From: Argopecten irradians
Taxonomy: Eukaryota; Mollusca; Bivalvia; Pectinida; Pectinidae
DNA length: 64,000 nucleotides
NCBI RefSeq assembly: GCF_041381155.1
Contig: NC_091142.1
Location: 35,699,604-35,763,603, forward strand
Direction of reading: 5' to 3'
The notes beneath the pieces are model-generated. The model was given only the letters and a program-made list of their open reading frames with translations, was not told the DNA's origin and did no database searches. The position numbers were made by a program, and so were the translations under genes. Each line of letters begins with the position of its first letter. The stretch's first letter is position 1. This document shows positions 50,401 to 62,000 of this stretch, piece by piece.

Positions 50401-52848
50401 GAAAACCTGTCAATTACCCCTAAACAATTTGTACATATTACCCTACAATATTTGTAATTGCTCAACTAGAAAAAGTGCTTATCGATGATACATCAATCCA
50501 AAAATAAAATCAGGAGAAATTGAGTAAAACCATATGAATTCCAGTTTGCATTGACTGTTCTCTTATTTCAGAGATATTTGCACAATTGCTACTGCAGTAG
50601 CTTATCATGATTTCGTGATACTACAACCATATAACTTTTATCAAAATAACTTGCTAAAGCTTTGGGTTTGTACTAAAGTCAGAGTTGTACCCCCTCTCCT
50701 TCAAAAGTGTGAGTACAATTACCCACCCCTCCAAACATTATCTGGAGAACTGTATATATGTATGATAAGGTCAACAGCAGTTAACAGTGTCAGACCTTTT
50801 AGTGTTATAACTGATAACTCAAATTCTCTTGAACTGGTCAAGCTCAACCTCTGCTAGGTTATACCATAGAATGAAAAGGTTATTTACTTAAACAGACAAA
50901 TTTGATTCCTCCCAGCAACTCAAATTGTAGGTGATAAATAATCTACTTGAGAAATCTTTAACTTCATTATAGGCTCCATAATATACAGCTCACATTAAAT
51001 AAATAAAGGTTATCATGTTTAAACTGCAACTGGAAGTTCCATTGATAGATGACATTATACACTGTAACAGTATACAGGGCTTTTCTTCACTTTATAATTG
51101 GAAAGAGGCCTTTTTATCTTATTTTGGGAAAGAAATTAGCAAATTGGGATGGAGATTTCCATGAGTAAACTGTATTTTTAGGGAATTTAGCATAAATTTG
51201 AAATGATTTCCATTGGGAATGGGGCCCATTATCGGCCCCAAAAAGCCCCTAGAAAAAGCCCTGGTATATATCATCAGATTGCAATAATTAGATAATTGTG
51301 TACTTATTTGATAAAAGGTAAAAATTATATATGTTTTTATTGCAGGATATGTGGCTTTGTAGATACTATGATGATAACCTTCCTGAGAGTCTTGAGGTGA
51401 CCCTGGATGTTTTTCAAAGTAATTTTACAAAAGGTGCACATGAGAAGAAAAAGCCTTTTGAACCATGCAAAGATGAAAACAATAAGGGTCAGGAGTTGTT
51501 TCCCTTGACTGGAGGAGAGATTGTTGTAGAGCTTATCAAACAAGAGAGAAATAGTTCTGATAATTTTGAGTCAAGACCAGAAACCATAACCTCCAACAAT
51601 TCAAAAGACCAACAAAGAAAAATCAATGGAATTTTTTATCAGGATAATTCAGTGAATGACAAAGACATACCTGAAGATATCACAGTGGAAAAGGTTAGTA
51701 AGGCTGGTTATTCCCAGGCCTGCCCTTCAGACAGTACACCAGAACATCTGGACGTTTCTTGTGTAGGTGATACCGGTCAACTCTGTCACTCCTGTGGCTC
51801 ATTGGACTGTCCATCATTTCAGTACATTGTGAAAGAAAATGGTGAGATCTCCTGGGGAATTTGCTTGGCATCTAGACTGGAAAGTATGATTGACAAGCCT
51901 CTCTGCTGTAGTAAGGCTACACAAATTGACACGGTACCAAGAAGTGTGTCAAAGAATTCTGTGGGCATTCAAACGGATCAATTTGTCTCCGTAGTTAATG
52001 ACAGTCTGGAAAATGTTTCTGGCCCAAAAATGAGTCCACGGACCCCCAAATCTAAAGCTATTATACATAGAAATGCTGCTCCTCAAACAGACATCAATAT
52101 GGAAATGTTCGCAGTTCTTACACCAAACTGTATAAACTGTACAAACAACAGAAACAAATCTCACAAGAAATTCTCTCTGAAAGACAAGAAAAAACTTCCT
52201 CAAGCTAATCTATCTTTAACAAGTGTGATGAAAGGATGTGTTAAAGTTCTGGAAAGTCTACTTCAGTACCTTGCTCAAGTGATGCAGACAGATTTACAGA
52301 CTTTAGAACTCTCCCCAGTAATAAAGAGGTTCAGTGTTTTACTCCAGTTACTGATACAAGATATGCATAGGAAGGAAAGCGAAGGATTTCCACTTCAGCT
52401 GATCCAGGACTACCTCGATAAGGTGGGAAGGGAGACAACTACTGATGTAGTGTTCGACAGCTGGGGTAATTCTCCACAGAGAAATGCAACCTTAAACATT
52501 GTCTCACATTGGCTGGGACAAGAATTCCATAAATTTGAGCCAAAAATTTCTCAAAGGGTTGAAGACTTCAAACAAACACATATAAACTGTATTGACAATC
52601 TACCTCCAGCAGAAAGCATTGTGGATATTGTGTTTCCCAGCTTTATGAAGGAGCTAATTGTTTGTTGGACGAGTCAGAGTCACCCCAGTCCTAGTGTGAC
52701 AAATGACCATGACTACAGTCCGCCAGTAAAGAAACTTTGTTCATCACCAGCCTACCCACTGGTCCAACACATTCTTGAGTTTGCTAACCATGCCTTGGTG
52801 TCAGGTGTAGCTCATGTGGTCTATTCAAGGCTTCGACATTCTACGTAG
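44495..52848 (+). CDS. Unrecognised conserved-looking protein, 4 exons, 627 aa
   Basis: Coding exons: 44495-44623, 48863-48989, 49268-49392, 51346-52848; they total 1884 nt and all junctions keep frame. I do not recognise the family. The N-terminal 125 residues (exons 1-3) look like a compact beta-rich fold: VKLSSICLGGRSIRFLVLRD, then SQGVPLFLASDVLC, then HSTTVWFYNIRGVFQVIFEY. The large last exon encodes an acidic/polar linker and a Cys cluster (CHSCGSLDCPS). Three QTD-type motifs follow (ATQIDT, VGIQTDQ, APQTDI). The C-terminus is a helical domain (VLESLLQYLAQVMQ, FSVLLQLLIQDM) ending PLVQHILEFANHALVSGVAH and then a short tail. The Met at 51331 would be intronic, so it is not the start. Domain boundaries are by eye. 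Confidence 0.75.
44872..46072. mobile_element. 1.2-kb element with 15-bp terminal inverted repeats
   Basis: The left end ATAAGAGCGCAGCTA (44872-44886) is matched exactly, inverted, at 46058-46072. Inside, ACTAACCATAACATG recurs at 44894 and about 45462. Two exon-like segments (45197-45350, +; 45445-45850, -) are also inside. No transposase was recognised. It lies in intron 1 of the 627-aa gene. Confidence 0.55.
46074..46168. repeat. 95-bp inverted repeat
   Basis: Arms AGGCTTTGACTTAAATTCAT... and its inverse at 46143-46168 match over 26 nt with one mismatch, around a 43-nt loop. It directly abuts the 1.2-kb element. Confidence 0.6.
47020..47435 (+). repeat. Third copy of an exon-like dispersed segment
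   Basis: Similar to 45445-45850 in inverse orientation and in part to 45197-45350. Shared landmarks are TTTGGCAATATGCCATATG, GCCGTCATCTTTGGC, GTGCTGATAACGAGAATTAA and ACATGGCTGCC. A frame in each reads FGNMP or LGNMP followed by VPSSLA or MPSSLA. This suggests an amplified exon or element ORF fragment. Not supported as a live gene. Confidence 0.5.
47570..47990 (-). mobile_element. Two tRNA-derived SINE copies in tandem
   Basis: Copies at 47570-47727 and 47834-47990 are in reverse orientation. In the second, the - strand reads box A TTTAGCTCAGTCATCAGTAG (near 47901-47925) and box B GGTTCGAGCCC (47865-47875), as in a tRNA head. Both share the downstream CTAGCTTNNCGCTAGG hairpin. The first copy has a damaged box B. 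Not functional tRNA genes: the acceptor stem is not closed. Confidence 0.65.
48280..48562. mobile_element. 283-bp MITE with 25-bp or longer inverted termini
   Basis: The left end ATCCTTGATACTCCAGGGG(TTCCGAT) is matched by the inverted right end (ATCGGAACCCCTGGAGTATC). Similarity continues for about 50 bp inward (ACACCCCTG / CCAGGGGTA). No ORF. It sits in intron 1 of the 627-aa gene. Confidence 0.75.
49679..50330 (-). mobile_element. Dispersed element of the ACAAGAGGCCC family in intron 3 of the 627-aa gene
   Basis: It ends AGGCCCATGGACCTCTTGTT, the inverse of the start of the elements at 33793 and 60958. The other end is AGGTCACCTGAG. Two diverged internal blocks carry TTCAAAAAT.CTTCT at 49821 and 50145, 324 bp apart (2 x 162). 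Confidence 0.6.
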
Positions 52849-53185
52849 CATTATTTACATATTCCATCTGTCTATTCGAAGCTTCAACAATCTACGTACG
52901 GTAGCATTATTTTTATATTCCATCTGCTTATTCGAGGCTTTGACATTCTACGTATGGTAGCATTATTTACATATTCCATCTGTCTATTCGAGGCTTCAAC
53001 AATCTACGTACGGTAGCATTATTTACATATTCCATCTGTCTATTCGAGGCTTCGACATTCTACACATCACTGTTTACATATTCCATCTGTCTATTCGAGG
53101 CTTTGACATTTTACACGTCACTATTTACATATTCCATCTGTCTACTCTAGACTTCAACATTCTACACATCACTAATTACATGTTC
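52820..53185 (+). repeat. 51/56-bp tandem repeat seeded by the last codons of the 627-aa gene
   Basis: The terminal coding segment (GTCTATTCAAGGCTTCGACA, through the stop at 52846-52848) is repeated with TCTATTCGAGGCTTCGACA at 52871, 52927, 52983, 53039, 53090 and 53141. Spacings are 51, 56, 56, 56, 51 and 51. The repeats after the stop lie in the 3' UTR. AATAAA at 53624 is a candidate poly(A) signal. Confidence 0.85.
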
Positions 53186-54254
53186 CATATTCTCCCCTGA
53201 CACCAAGACTTGTTCGTTGGGAAGGATGGTACCCGGGCCAGTGGAAATTAGGCTCTTAAGAACAGGTAATGATATTTACATTGCTTGTTATAGACACTGA
53301 TAAACCTGTAATGTTTTGTGATAAATAATCTAATCATCTAAATTTTCATTACACCTTTTATACATAGTACAGTATCATAGATTAAATAATATATATATAA
53401 TTATATATTTTAATATTAAATTATGCAACAAGGTTAAAAATCTCTTTCATTTCCTTCATTCATATCATTAAAGTTGTATTTCTTGTAATTTTCGCTGTAA
53501 CGATATGTCGTTTTAACATTTGATATTTGAATATGGACATGTAACTTGATGATTTAGCTCCCCAATACCATATGTCAGTCTATAAAAGAGCCGAAATCTA
53601 GGGATCATATATTCCTGGTTGTGAATAAAACGCCTTCAATCTCCGCCATATTCAGTACCTTCGGGTTTTGTCGGAATTCCGAATCGTATCACATGCCTGA
53701 TGCCCACTCGTCCTGCACGTGGTGATCCAAATAACACATGTGTTTGTTTACGTTTTCCTTCTGGCTAATATGAGCAAATCGTGCTGGTTTATGTCCACAG
53801 TGCGAGTATTTTGAAACACGTAATTCAATATTGTGTGTATAAAAAATTGTAATGTGCATGCATTAGTTTCTTTGTAGATCCAGTCTGCTATGGTCGACCA
53901 CGTGTTTTGTTTACGAAAAATTGTTGACACTTCTCTTGGTTTCACAACTCTCGTGTTACTTCGAAATTGTCGCGACGACGTTTGGAAGAGTTCCGCATCT
54001 TTCGAGCCTATTTTTTACGTGTACACGTTAAAAAGCTTTTTTTACTTTTATAATTAAAATACTTCCAGTGCTGCAACTTGATAAAAAGTGGTAAAATTAG
54101 AAAGTTTAAACCTCGGACAGACGGAGAAAAATGTGTATAGCACCTATACAGTATTTACTATGACAAAAAGAGCGAAAGTGATAGACCATACAACTTTAAT
54201 GGTTTATAATAGTCATGTACTAATTTAATCAAATATGACAAAAAACAATTACCG

Positions 54255-54770
54255 AAAATTGGAATATTTTGGATGTTGTCATATTTTGGTTTAATTGGCA
54301 TTTGGCATGAATGCGCCAAAATTTAACACACCTAAATTTAGCTACGTCTTTATTTGTTTGATTACAAATAATTCATCTACATGCCAATCATTAGGTATGT
54401 GAACACACACTTTCGGATAGATTACACGCAACATAAACTTACATTTAATGTATGTTCTGTTAACCGGAAAAAGTTACCTGTGCGAGCATATCTTTGTGCA
54501 AACATGTATATTATTAGATATGTGACTATCAATCACTTCTGTCTTTGTATTAGATATGACTTCAAACTAATCATGTTAGTTTTTAATTGTTGCAGAATCA
54601 TGTGTATACGCAAAGTAAATCTTCAAAATTTTTATCTTTCAGTCAAACCATGTGCCAAAATTAACACAACATTTATATAATTAAACGCACCAAAATTTAA
54701 CCATCCTATATTTCAATACAAAAACGCAAGTTTCCTGACTAAATACTGTCCCAGTTTACGGTATTTACAA
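54255..54770. mobile_element. Second copy of the intron 13 MITE family
   Basis: It shares GGCATTTGGCATGAATGCGCC, GGTATGTGAACACACACT and GTTACCTGTGCGAG, in order, with 31543-31810. The right end GTCCCAGTTTACGGTATTT is the inverse of the family terminus. It carries an additional internal segment. Confidence 0.5.
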
Positions 54771-54884
54771 TCTTGAATGAAACAAGTTCAAGGTCAGTCA
54801 TTTAAACAAACTTGGTAACCTTGTCCTCAAATCAAGGTCACAGAGATCAAATAGGCTAAAACAACTTCTGTTATTGGTCAATAA

Positions 54885-55085
54885 GGGACCGCCATGGCCG
54901 AATTGTTAAGATGTCTTGACAGATTACCACAAGCCCTCCACATCTGGGTTGTGAGTTCGAAATCCCATGAGGGGCAATCGCCTGTTACCAACAGCTGGTC
55001 GGTGGTTTTTCTTTGGGTACTCCAGCTTTCCTCTCCCAACAAACCTGGCATGTCCTTACATGACCCTTGCTATAATAGGACATAA
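54885..55085 (+). mobile_element. tRNA-derived SINE
   Basis: It begins GGGACCGCCATGGCCGAATT with a Leu/Ser-type box A (TGGCCGAATTGTTAAGATG, 54895-54913) and box B (GAGTTCGAAATCC, 54953-54965). A non-tRNA body follows (GGGTACTCCAGCTTTCCTCT). The long variable-arm region and lack of a closed acceptor stem argue against a live tRNA. Confidence 0.75.
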
Positions 55086-55118
55086 GTTAACTAATAAAAC
55101 AATAGTTGTCAATAATTT

Positions 55119-55655
55119 AATCTGATTCAAATACAGATCCTTATTATCACTACGTTTAATAAGAGGATCTGACATCCCAATGGGTGACCTTTGGAAATGG
55201 CCAATCAAAGTGCTGCTTCCAGAATTATGATCGGGGACAAAACAGTTTAAAAAGCTGTCAGGAATATTTTCATTTACGAAGTCATCTTGCTCAAAGAGCC
55301 TTTTGCCTCTTTGCCTTTTTTGGCCTCAATTTCAATTGACAGGGCATAAATAAAGACAAAAACTATCAAAATTGTGAAGGTTTGCACTTTGCTTTGCAAT
55401 AATTGTCTTATTCAGCACCTTTTCATATATTTTTTTTTCAATTTAATTAAAACGCCCTGGGAGCTTATTGGGTTGAATATGGTATATGGATACTGTGAGG
55501 AAATGGCTTTTTTCAAATGATGTAGCAAGATGTAGAAAACGCATTTGATCTGAAGTACAGGTGATATAAAGTTCATCCGAACATGACCCTTATGGGATAT
55601 TGTCGGATCATTTGTTGAAGGGAGTGGTTTTAAGGATCTGTATTTTAATCAGATT
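55119..55655. mobile_element. 537-bp element with 25-bp inverted termini
   Basis: Left AATCTGATTCAAATACAGAT(CCTTA) and inverted right (TAAGG)ATCTGTATTTTAATCAGATT differ at one position. No transposase ORF; non-autonomous. Confidence 0.7.
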
Positions 55656-56100
55656 GTCATTAAATAAGTAAAGACCTATCTCACAAACAGGTACTCAACA
55701 TATAACCACATAACCAGTCCACTGAATAAGCATCTTCTACAGTAAACTTAGTCCCTTGCAGAAGGGAACTATAGTTTTCATCTCTGTACTGTAAACAAAC
55801 TTTCTTTCATGGCTACTAAATTGTTTGTTCTCCATTTTAAAACCAGTTCGCGGACGTTTGCGGATTTAAAAGTTGAAAAGTTTAAGTATTCCTTATTACA
55901 TACAAATGAAGATATTAATTCGCAAAGATAAACTTTCTTGAATTTACTTCGATCGCGAAAATTTATTGCACATGAAAGAAAGTTGGTTTGCAGTACATGT
56001 ATATCGGCCTGTGCTAGCACTCTAGAGAGCACAGCTTTATTCAGTTCTTTCCTATTTTACATTTAAAATAAAATGTCCTCAAGGTTGGACTTAATAAGAA

Positions 56101-59095
56101 ACAGATAACAAAATGTATTAAATTTTTTCCTTCTTTATTAGTGAGCCTTATAAAGGTCAAGAATCACTGAGCACCATTATATATAATAATGCAATAACTG
56201 AGGGCAGACATGGAGATACGTTGTACACAAATCTCAATCAGATTTAGTCACGGAAAGATACTACTGACAAATACAGTCACATTTACATTACTCTTGTCCT
56301 GCCCAATACGGGAAAGCTACATACATACCACACTCAATCTCTTTAATGATGGAAAGTTACATATTACAACTCTCACACAGTGATCGACATTGTACACCAA
56401 ATGCAAACTCTTCATATTTAATCATAGGGAGCTATATAGTGCAAACTCTTACTCTGAGCTCTGTCTGGATAGATTTTACTTTTTGCACATTTATCTACAG
56501 TAGGTTCCAATTCACCTAAAAACATATACATATATTCACCAATAACTTCTGATCTAATGAAGCCTTTCAATTCCTACAGAAGTGCGTTCGATATTTTACT
56601 GAGTCAATCGTGTTACAATTCTACATTTTACATGGATTGATAAATCCACACAACCACCATTTGTTAAATTCTTATCGACTTCCATACTTCCATGCAGGTT
56701 GAGGAATGACTAAACACAAACATTCACACAGAAGATACATATTGAGATATAGGTCACGATGTCCAAACATGTACACAGTAACCAGAGATATGTATACGAC
56801 AGATGTACACAATAAACATTGATCATGCTCTCTTGACAATGTATATTACCTATACCATCCAACACATAATGTGATTATTTACTTTTACATACTGTCTACA
56901 TACATTTTACAAAATATACAACATTCATGCACAAATCAATCAGGTACATATAATGATGATTACCTGTATCTCAATTATTTGGAACCCTAGGGCAGAACCG
57001 GTATGCTCATTCCAATCATAATGAATACAGGGACGATGAGACACTAAAACACTGTAGATCGGGTACAATTTACTGTTGATTAGTTAACCTTTCCACGATT
57101 GTGCATCACAAAGTCAATACGTCAATGTCATAATCAAAAGAAAGTGGGACTGATCAACTTAAATTGTACGTTACTTACATTGTGTTTGTACCTTGAAAAC
57201 ACCAGATTGGCATCCTCGAGCTCTCTGACCCTTTGTCAATATTGTACAAAATCTCCAATATCTCGTGGTGTAACTATGACGCAGCTTTCCAATTAAACCC
57301 ATTAAAATCTTTTATCATTTTGAAGTCCATTAGAAGTTTAATACTAATTTCTTTGTATCTGATATATAAATCTCATTCTAGAACCAATAGCCTTCCAAGA
57401 TAAGTTTTCAAATGAGTTTGAGACAAGGAAATTTCCTTTTTTTCACACCAACATGATATTCAGAAACACAGACACAGGCCATAGCACATAATCTAAACCC
57501 CAACATCATGATGAGAAGAGCATTAACCAGAGATTTAATTAAAACTGACATCAATTACCAGTAATTAGTGTCATAGCATTTTAGGGTCTGAAAACAATGA
57601 ACATTGTAGCGTTTTTGACTAGACTAGACCTCAACTTGATGATATACTGTCTCAATCCATGAGATACAGTAAATTACATCAATAGAAGGACTGATTTTTT
57701 ACACTATCAGAAGTTATACCTCTGATGAGAAATAGTTATACCTCGTAATCCACTGTGTGTAGACGAATGTGATCAACACAGAATGACTCGCCTTATTTAG
57801 TAAGTAACAATCACAAATTAAAATAAACTACATCAATTATGACATCAACATTAAGGACAGTTATATATAAAGTATATAATTGATCACTGCTGACCATACA
57901 GTACATTGTATTAAAAATAGGACTTTACTGTTGGAATGTATCAAGTGTATACCATGTACAGACATGGAATTGAAGGTATTCTGTCCTGACAAATCTCTGT
58001 ATACCATGACCTGACAAATAGGTATGTGTGCATAAAAATACTTAAGACAAGGAGTTGAACTGATACATGATACAATTTGATTTCCTGGCAATGATGTTTC
58101 ATGGGTGAAATACATTTAGGCATTAATGAAAACTGTCTCGACTTATTCACAGGATCAACAAGCACTTTCTTATCTGACAGTAAGATATGTAACTCTGAAG
58201 AGTGTTTATCATAGCAGAAACAGATTGTGGGTTTATTAAATAATTTAGTGTTATACTACAAAATCAAGATAGACATTACAAACTTATGCTTTATGTCTTT
58301 TAAAATAAAATTTATGTATGTATGAGAAACCAGTTGAACTGCTTTCAACAGCAAGGCATCAGTAAAGGTTTATTTAGAACACATTCCAGGCATTGGACTG
58401 GACCGGACGACGCATGCCATAATGATATTCCCTGACAGAAGTTTAAACATCGACTGACACAGCAGACTACATACATCCTCATTATAATATAAATCATAGT
58501 ACACAATACATCCAAATTTGAACACATACAAAGGTGCACAATAATTCAACAAAATGTTGGAGACCTATATTTTTCCTGTAGAACTTCTACTAGAGACTTT
58601 TATGAGGCTTTTAAAAAAACAAGGCTTGCTTTTATAGGAAATAACAACGGTAATGATAAAAACAAAACATCAAGTCATGGTAGATAATATACTCTATCAA
58701 CATTGTTACAAAATATTCTGAAACAACTAAAAATCGTACAATAGGTTACCCTTGTTCATATAAAAGTTTTTCATCCAGTGGGATAGAAAGAGAGACTTTA
58801 ACACAAAAAATACATTATGACATAGCACTTATGAAATGCAACCAGCATTAAAATTATATAAAGTTGGCAAAATTGAAACAATGCAGGACTAGAGATATAA
58901 CGTTTTGATGTAAAAGCAACTATTCCTTGTGAGGAACTGTGGAGAATTAATTAACAGTCTGTAGCTAGCGAGCAGCAGATCAACTGTCAACATCACTGAA
59001 ATCAACCTTGGTGGACCTGCAGTCATCACTACCAGTCTAAGATAACATTGGTAATTGACCAATCATGACAAACATCACTAGCGTCAACACTTATA
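56101..59095 (-). other. Region downstream of SFSWAP, possibly a long 3' UTR
   Basis: No coding exon is seen on either strand. Inverse AATAAA signals occur at 58369, 58232 and 56134, so the SFSWAP 3' UTR could be 0.7-3 kb. A degenerate copy (about 57024-57215) of the MITE at 59927 lies inside. Confidence 0.4.
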
Positions 59096-62000
59096 TCAAG
59101 GATCGTCCACTCCTTCCTCCTGTAGAATGGCTTGTCTTGATGCTTTGATGATTGCTCGCACACGATTCAACATATACTGTAATACAAAAACAATAAGAAT
59201 GGCTAATTATAATAGCTGGTTAATGCTAATTTTTACTTTTTGGTGGTTTTGCTTTTATATTCTAGGATATTGAACAATTTAAAATAAACGTCACATATAA
59301 TTTGCTACATAGACTCAAGAAAGGGATATTCTTAATTGAACTCAATTGAAATCAATAGTTTTATTGAGGTCAGCTATGTTTTCTTGGGCGAGTTAAAATT
59401 TCATACAGTATAGTATAAAACAAAAGTATGGTCTACATATTTAATTGTTTTGCTGAATTCATGTGTAGATAATTGAAACTGATCATCATTTGTCTGTACT
59501 ACGTAAATATACATTAGATATTTTTTAACCACACTAACACAAATACTTCTCCATTGTAAATATAGGTCATGGAAATGTTTTACAATAGTTGAAGTTTGAT
59601 TTACCTTTGAAACAGTTTTCTCCTCTGATTTGGACTCTCCAGGCAGACTGCTGCTGTTACTGTCGGAGTCTGGGGGCAATGGGGGTAAAGGAGGGAGGGG
59701 CGCTCTCGAGTCTGATGGGGGCTCAGGGGGCAGACAGTCTGGCAAAGGGGGTCTGCAAACATAATATAAAGGATGACTTACACATTACTGAATACAATTA
59801 TAGTTAAAGGAAACATTTCACTAATTTATTAGTTTGATGAGAGAGTCATTTGCGCATTGTCAATTTCTAACAAATTAACAAATTCTAATTCATTTCAAAT
59901 ATGAGCAACAAATACCTAATACTTTCAATACGGGGGTTTAGAGATCCCAAAGTGACATGAGTAAAGTACAATTTACTGTCGAGTAGTCCCAGCATCCGGT
60001 AATTATGACGACATCATTTGACTGAGTTTCGTGACGTCATAATCACCAGAAGGTGGGACTGATTGACGGTATATTGTACTTTACCCTCATAGTTTTGGGA
60101 TCTTGAAACTCCCGTATTTAATTATACCCAAAACATTCCGCTAACTTTGATTTAATACCTAATATGTGTATTGTGTATGAAATTGTCATTGATACAAACA
60201 AAGAATCTTCTATTAACAGGTATCAGGTAAGTTTTGAAAAGAGAAACTTGCTTCTAATTAAATTGTAGACATGTCTGTTGCGTTATGACAATAGTTAAAA
60301 GTACAATTCTAAAACATTTTACATCATCTTTATGTACCAAAGAAAAACACATTTTACAAAGTGCTGTCATCGTTACAACCTAGTTACATTGGAATTTCAA
60401 ATGCCGACCTATTATGTATTAGTTTTTACAGTATACCAACTATATATATGTTGTAAGGTTTCTGATCATTTTAACTCCAGGAATTTTTCACAATAACCAC
60501 AAATTATACATGAAATACTACACAATAGTTCCTGAGTGACCTACATTGGTTTCATTCATAAACGGATTATATCAATACATTGGGATATTTTCCTTGCGGT
60601 ATATCGATACTTAACATTGATATCTGTGATAGTTCTAATTTTCCATTAACTCAATGTACCACAGAAAAATAACTTCCTACTCAATAATTTATCCTAATTA
60701 ATCAGTCTACTTACAAGTTAGAGAATTCTGTGTATGTGTATGCCCTAGACTTGTCGGTGTTGTCTGTTACATCTGCAGCGGAGTGTGATAACTGGGGCTC
60801 CTGTTTGATTGGGAGCTCACAGCTCTGGACAACCGGACCAATGAGATCTCCCGTACTCTTACTGCTCGACGAGGACTTGTAGTGAGGTGACCTTTCATAG
60901 AAAATCCACATAAAATGCTTGTTTGATCTGAGCAAGATTGCTGCATTACACAAGTATACAAGAGGCCCAGAGGGCCTGTATCTCTCACCTGGTTTTTTTT
61001 TTTTTAATAATTTTGTAATTTAGTAATTAGTGATTCAAAAATCAAAAAGAAAAATTGACCCAATAATATGTTTAATTTTGAATCCCAACCATATAATGAT
61101 GCTATATATACCATACGAATATGCTATCCAATACATAGTTTCAGAAAGGAAGTAATTTATATGAAAATAGTAGCCTTATAAACCTTTTTGGCCCCGCGCC
61201 TAAAGCCCCAGGGGGTCAGCCCTATCATTTTTACAATTTTGAATCCCCATCCTATAAGGATGCTACCATTGCATTATATGTGCTATCCCATGCTAAGTTG
61301 CAGAGAAGTTGTTATATGATAACAGCCTAATTGACCCTTTTTGACCCCACCCCTCTGCCCAGGGGAGTCAGCCTCATCATTTGTACAATTTTGAATCCCT
61401 TTCCTATAAGGATGCTACCATTGCATTTTGGGTGCTGTGCCATGCTTAGTTTCAGAGAAAAAGTCATTTATATGGAAATAGCCAAATTGAACCCTTTTGG
61501 CCCTGTCCGTTAGGCCCCTGGAGGGGGGGTCAGCCCCATCATTTGTACAATTTTGAATCAGCACCCTATAAGGATGCTACCATTGCATTATGAATGCTAT
61601 CCCACGAAAGTTTCTGAGAAGAAGTCATTTATATGGAAATAGGCAAATTGAACCCTTTTGACCCCGCCCCTCAGACCCCCGGGAGGTCAGCCTTATCATT
61701 TGTACAATTTTGAATCCCCATCCTATAAGGATGCTACCATTGCATTATGAGTGCTAGCCTATGCTCATTTTCAGAGAAGACATCGTTTATATGGAAATAG
61801 CCAAATTGACCCCTTTTGAACCCGCCTCTCAGGCATCTGGGGGGTCAGCCCCATCATTTGTACAATTAAGAATCCCCACCATAAAAGGACGCTACCATTT
61901 CATTATGGGTGCTATCCCATGCTTTGTTTCAAAGAAGTCTTTTATATGGAAATAGCCAAACTGACCCCTTTTGGCCCCGCCCCTCAGGCCCCAGGGGGGG

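Larger units (their letters stand above)
53186..56100. other. Interval between the 627-aa gene and SFSWAP
   Basis: It includes the likely end of the + strand transcript (AATAAA at 53624), a MITE-like copy (54255-54770), a SINE (54885-55085) and a TIR element (55119-55655). No further gene is supported. Confidence 0.5.

Noticed and set aside
53748..53945. 65-codon - strand frame downstream of the 627-aa gene
   Set aside because: AT-rich chance length, no homology recalled and no splice partners.
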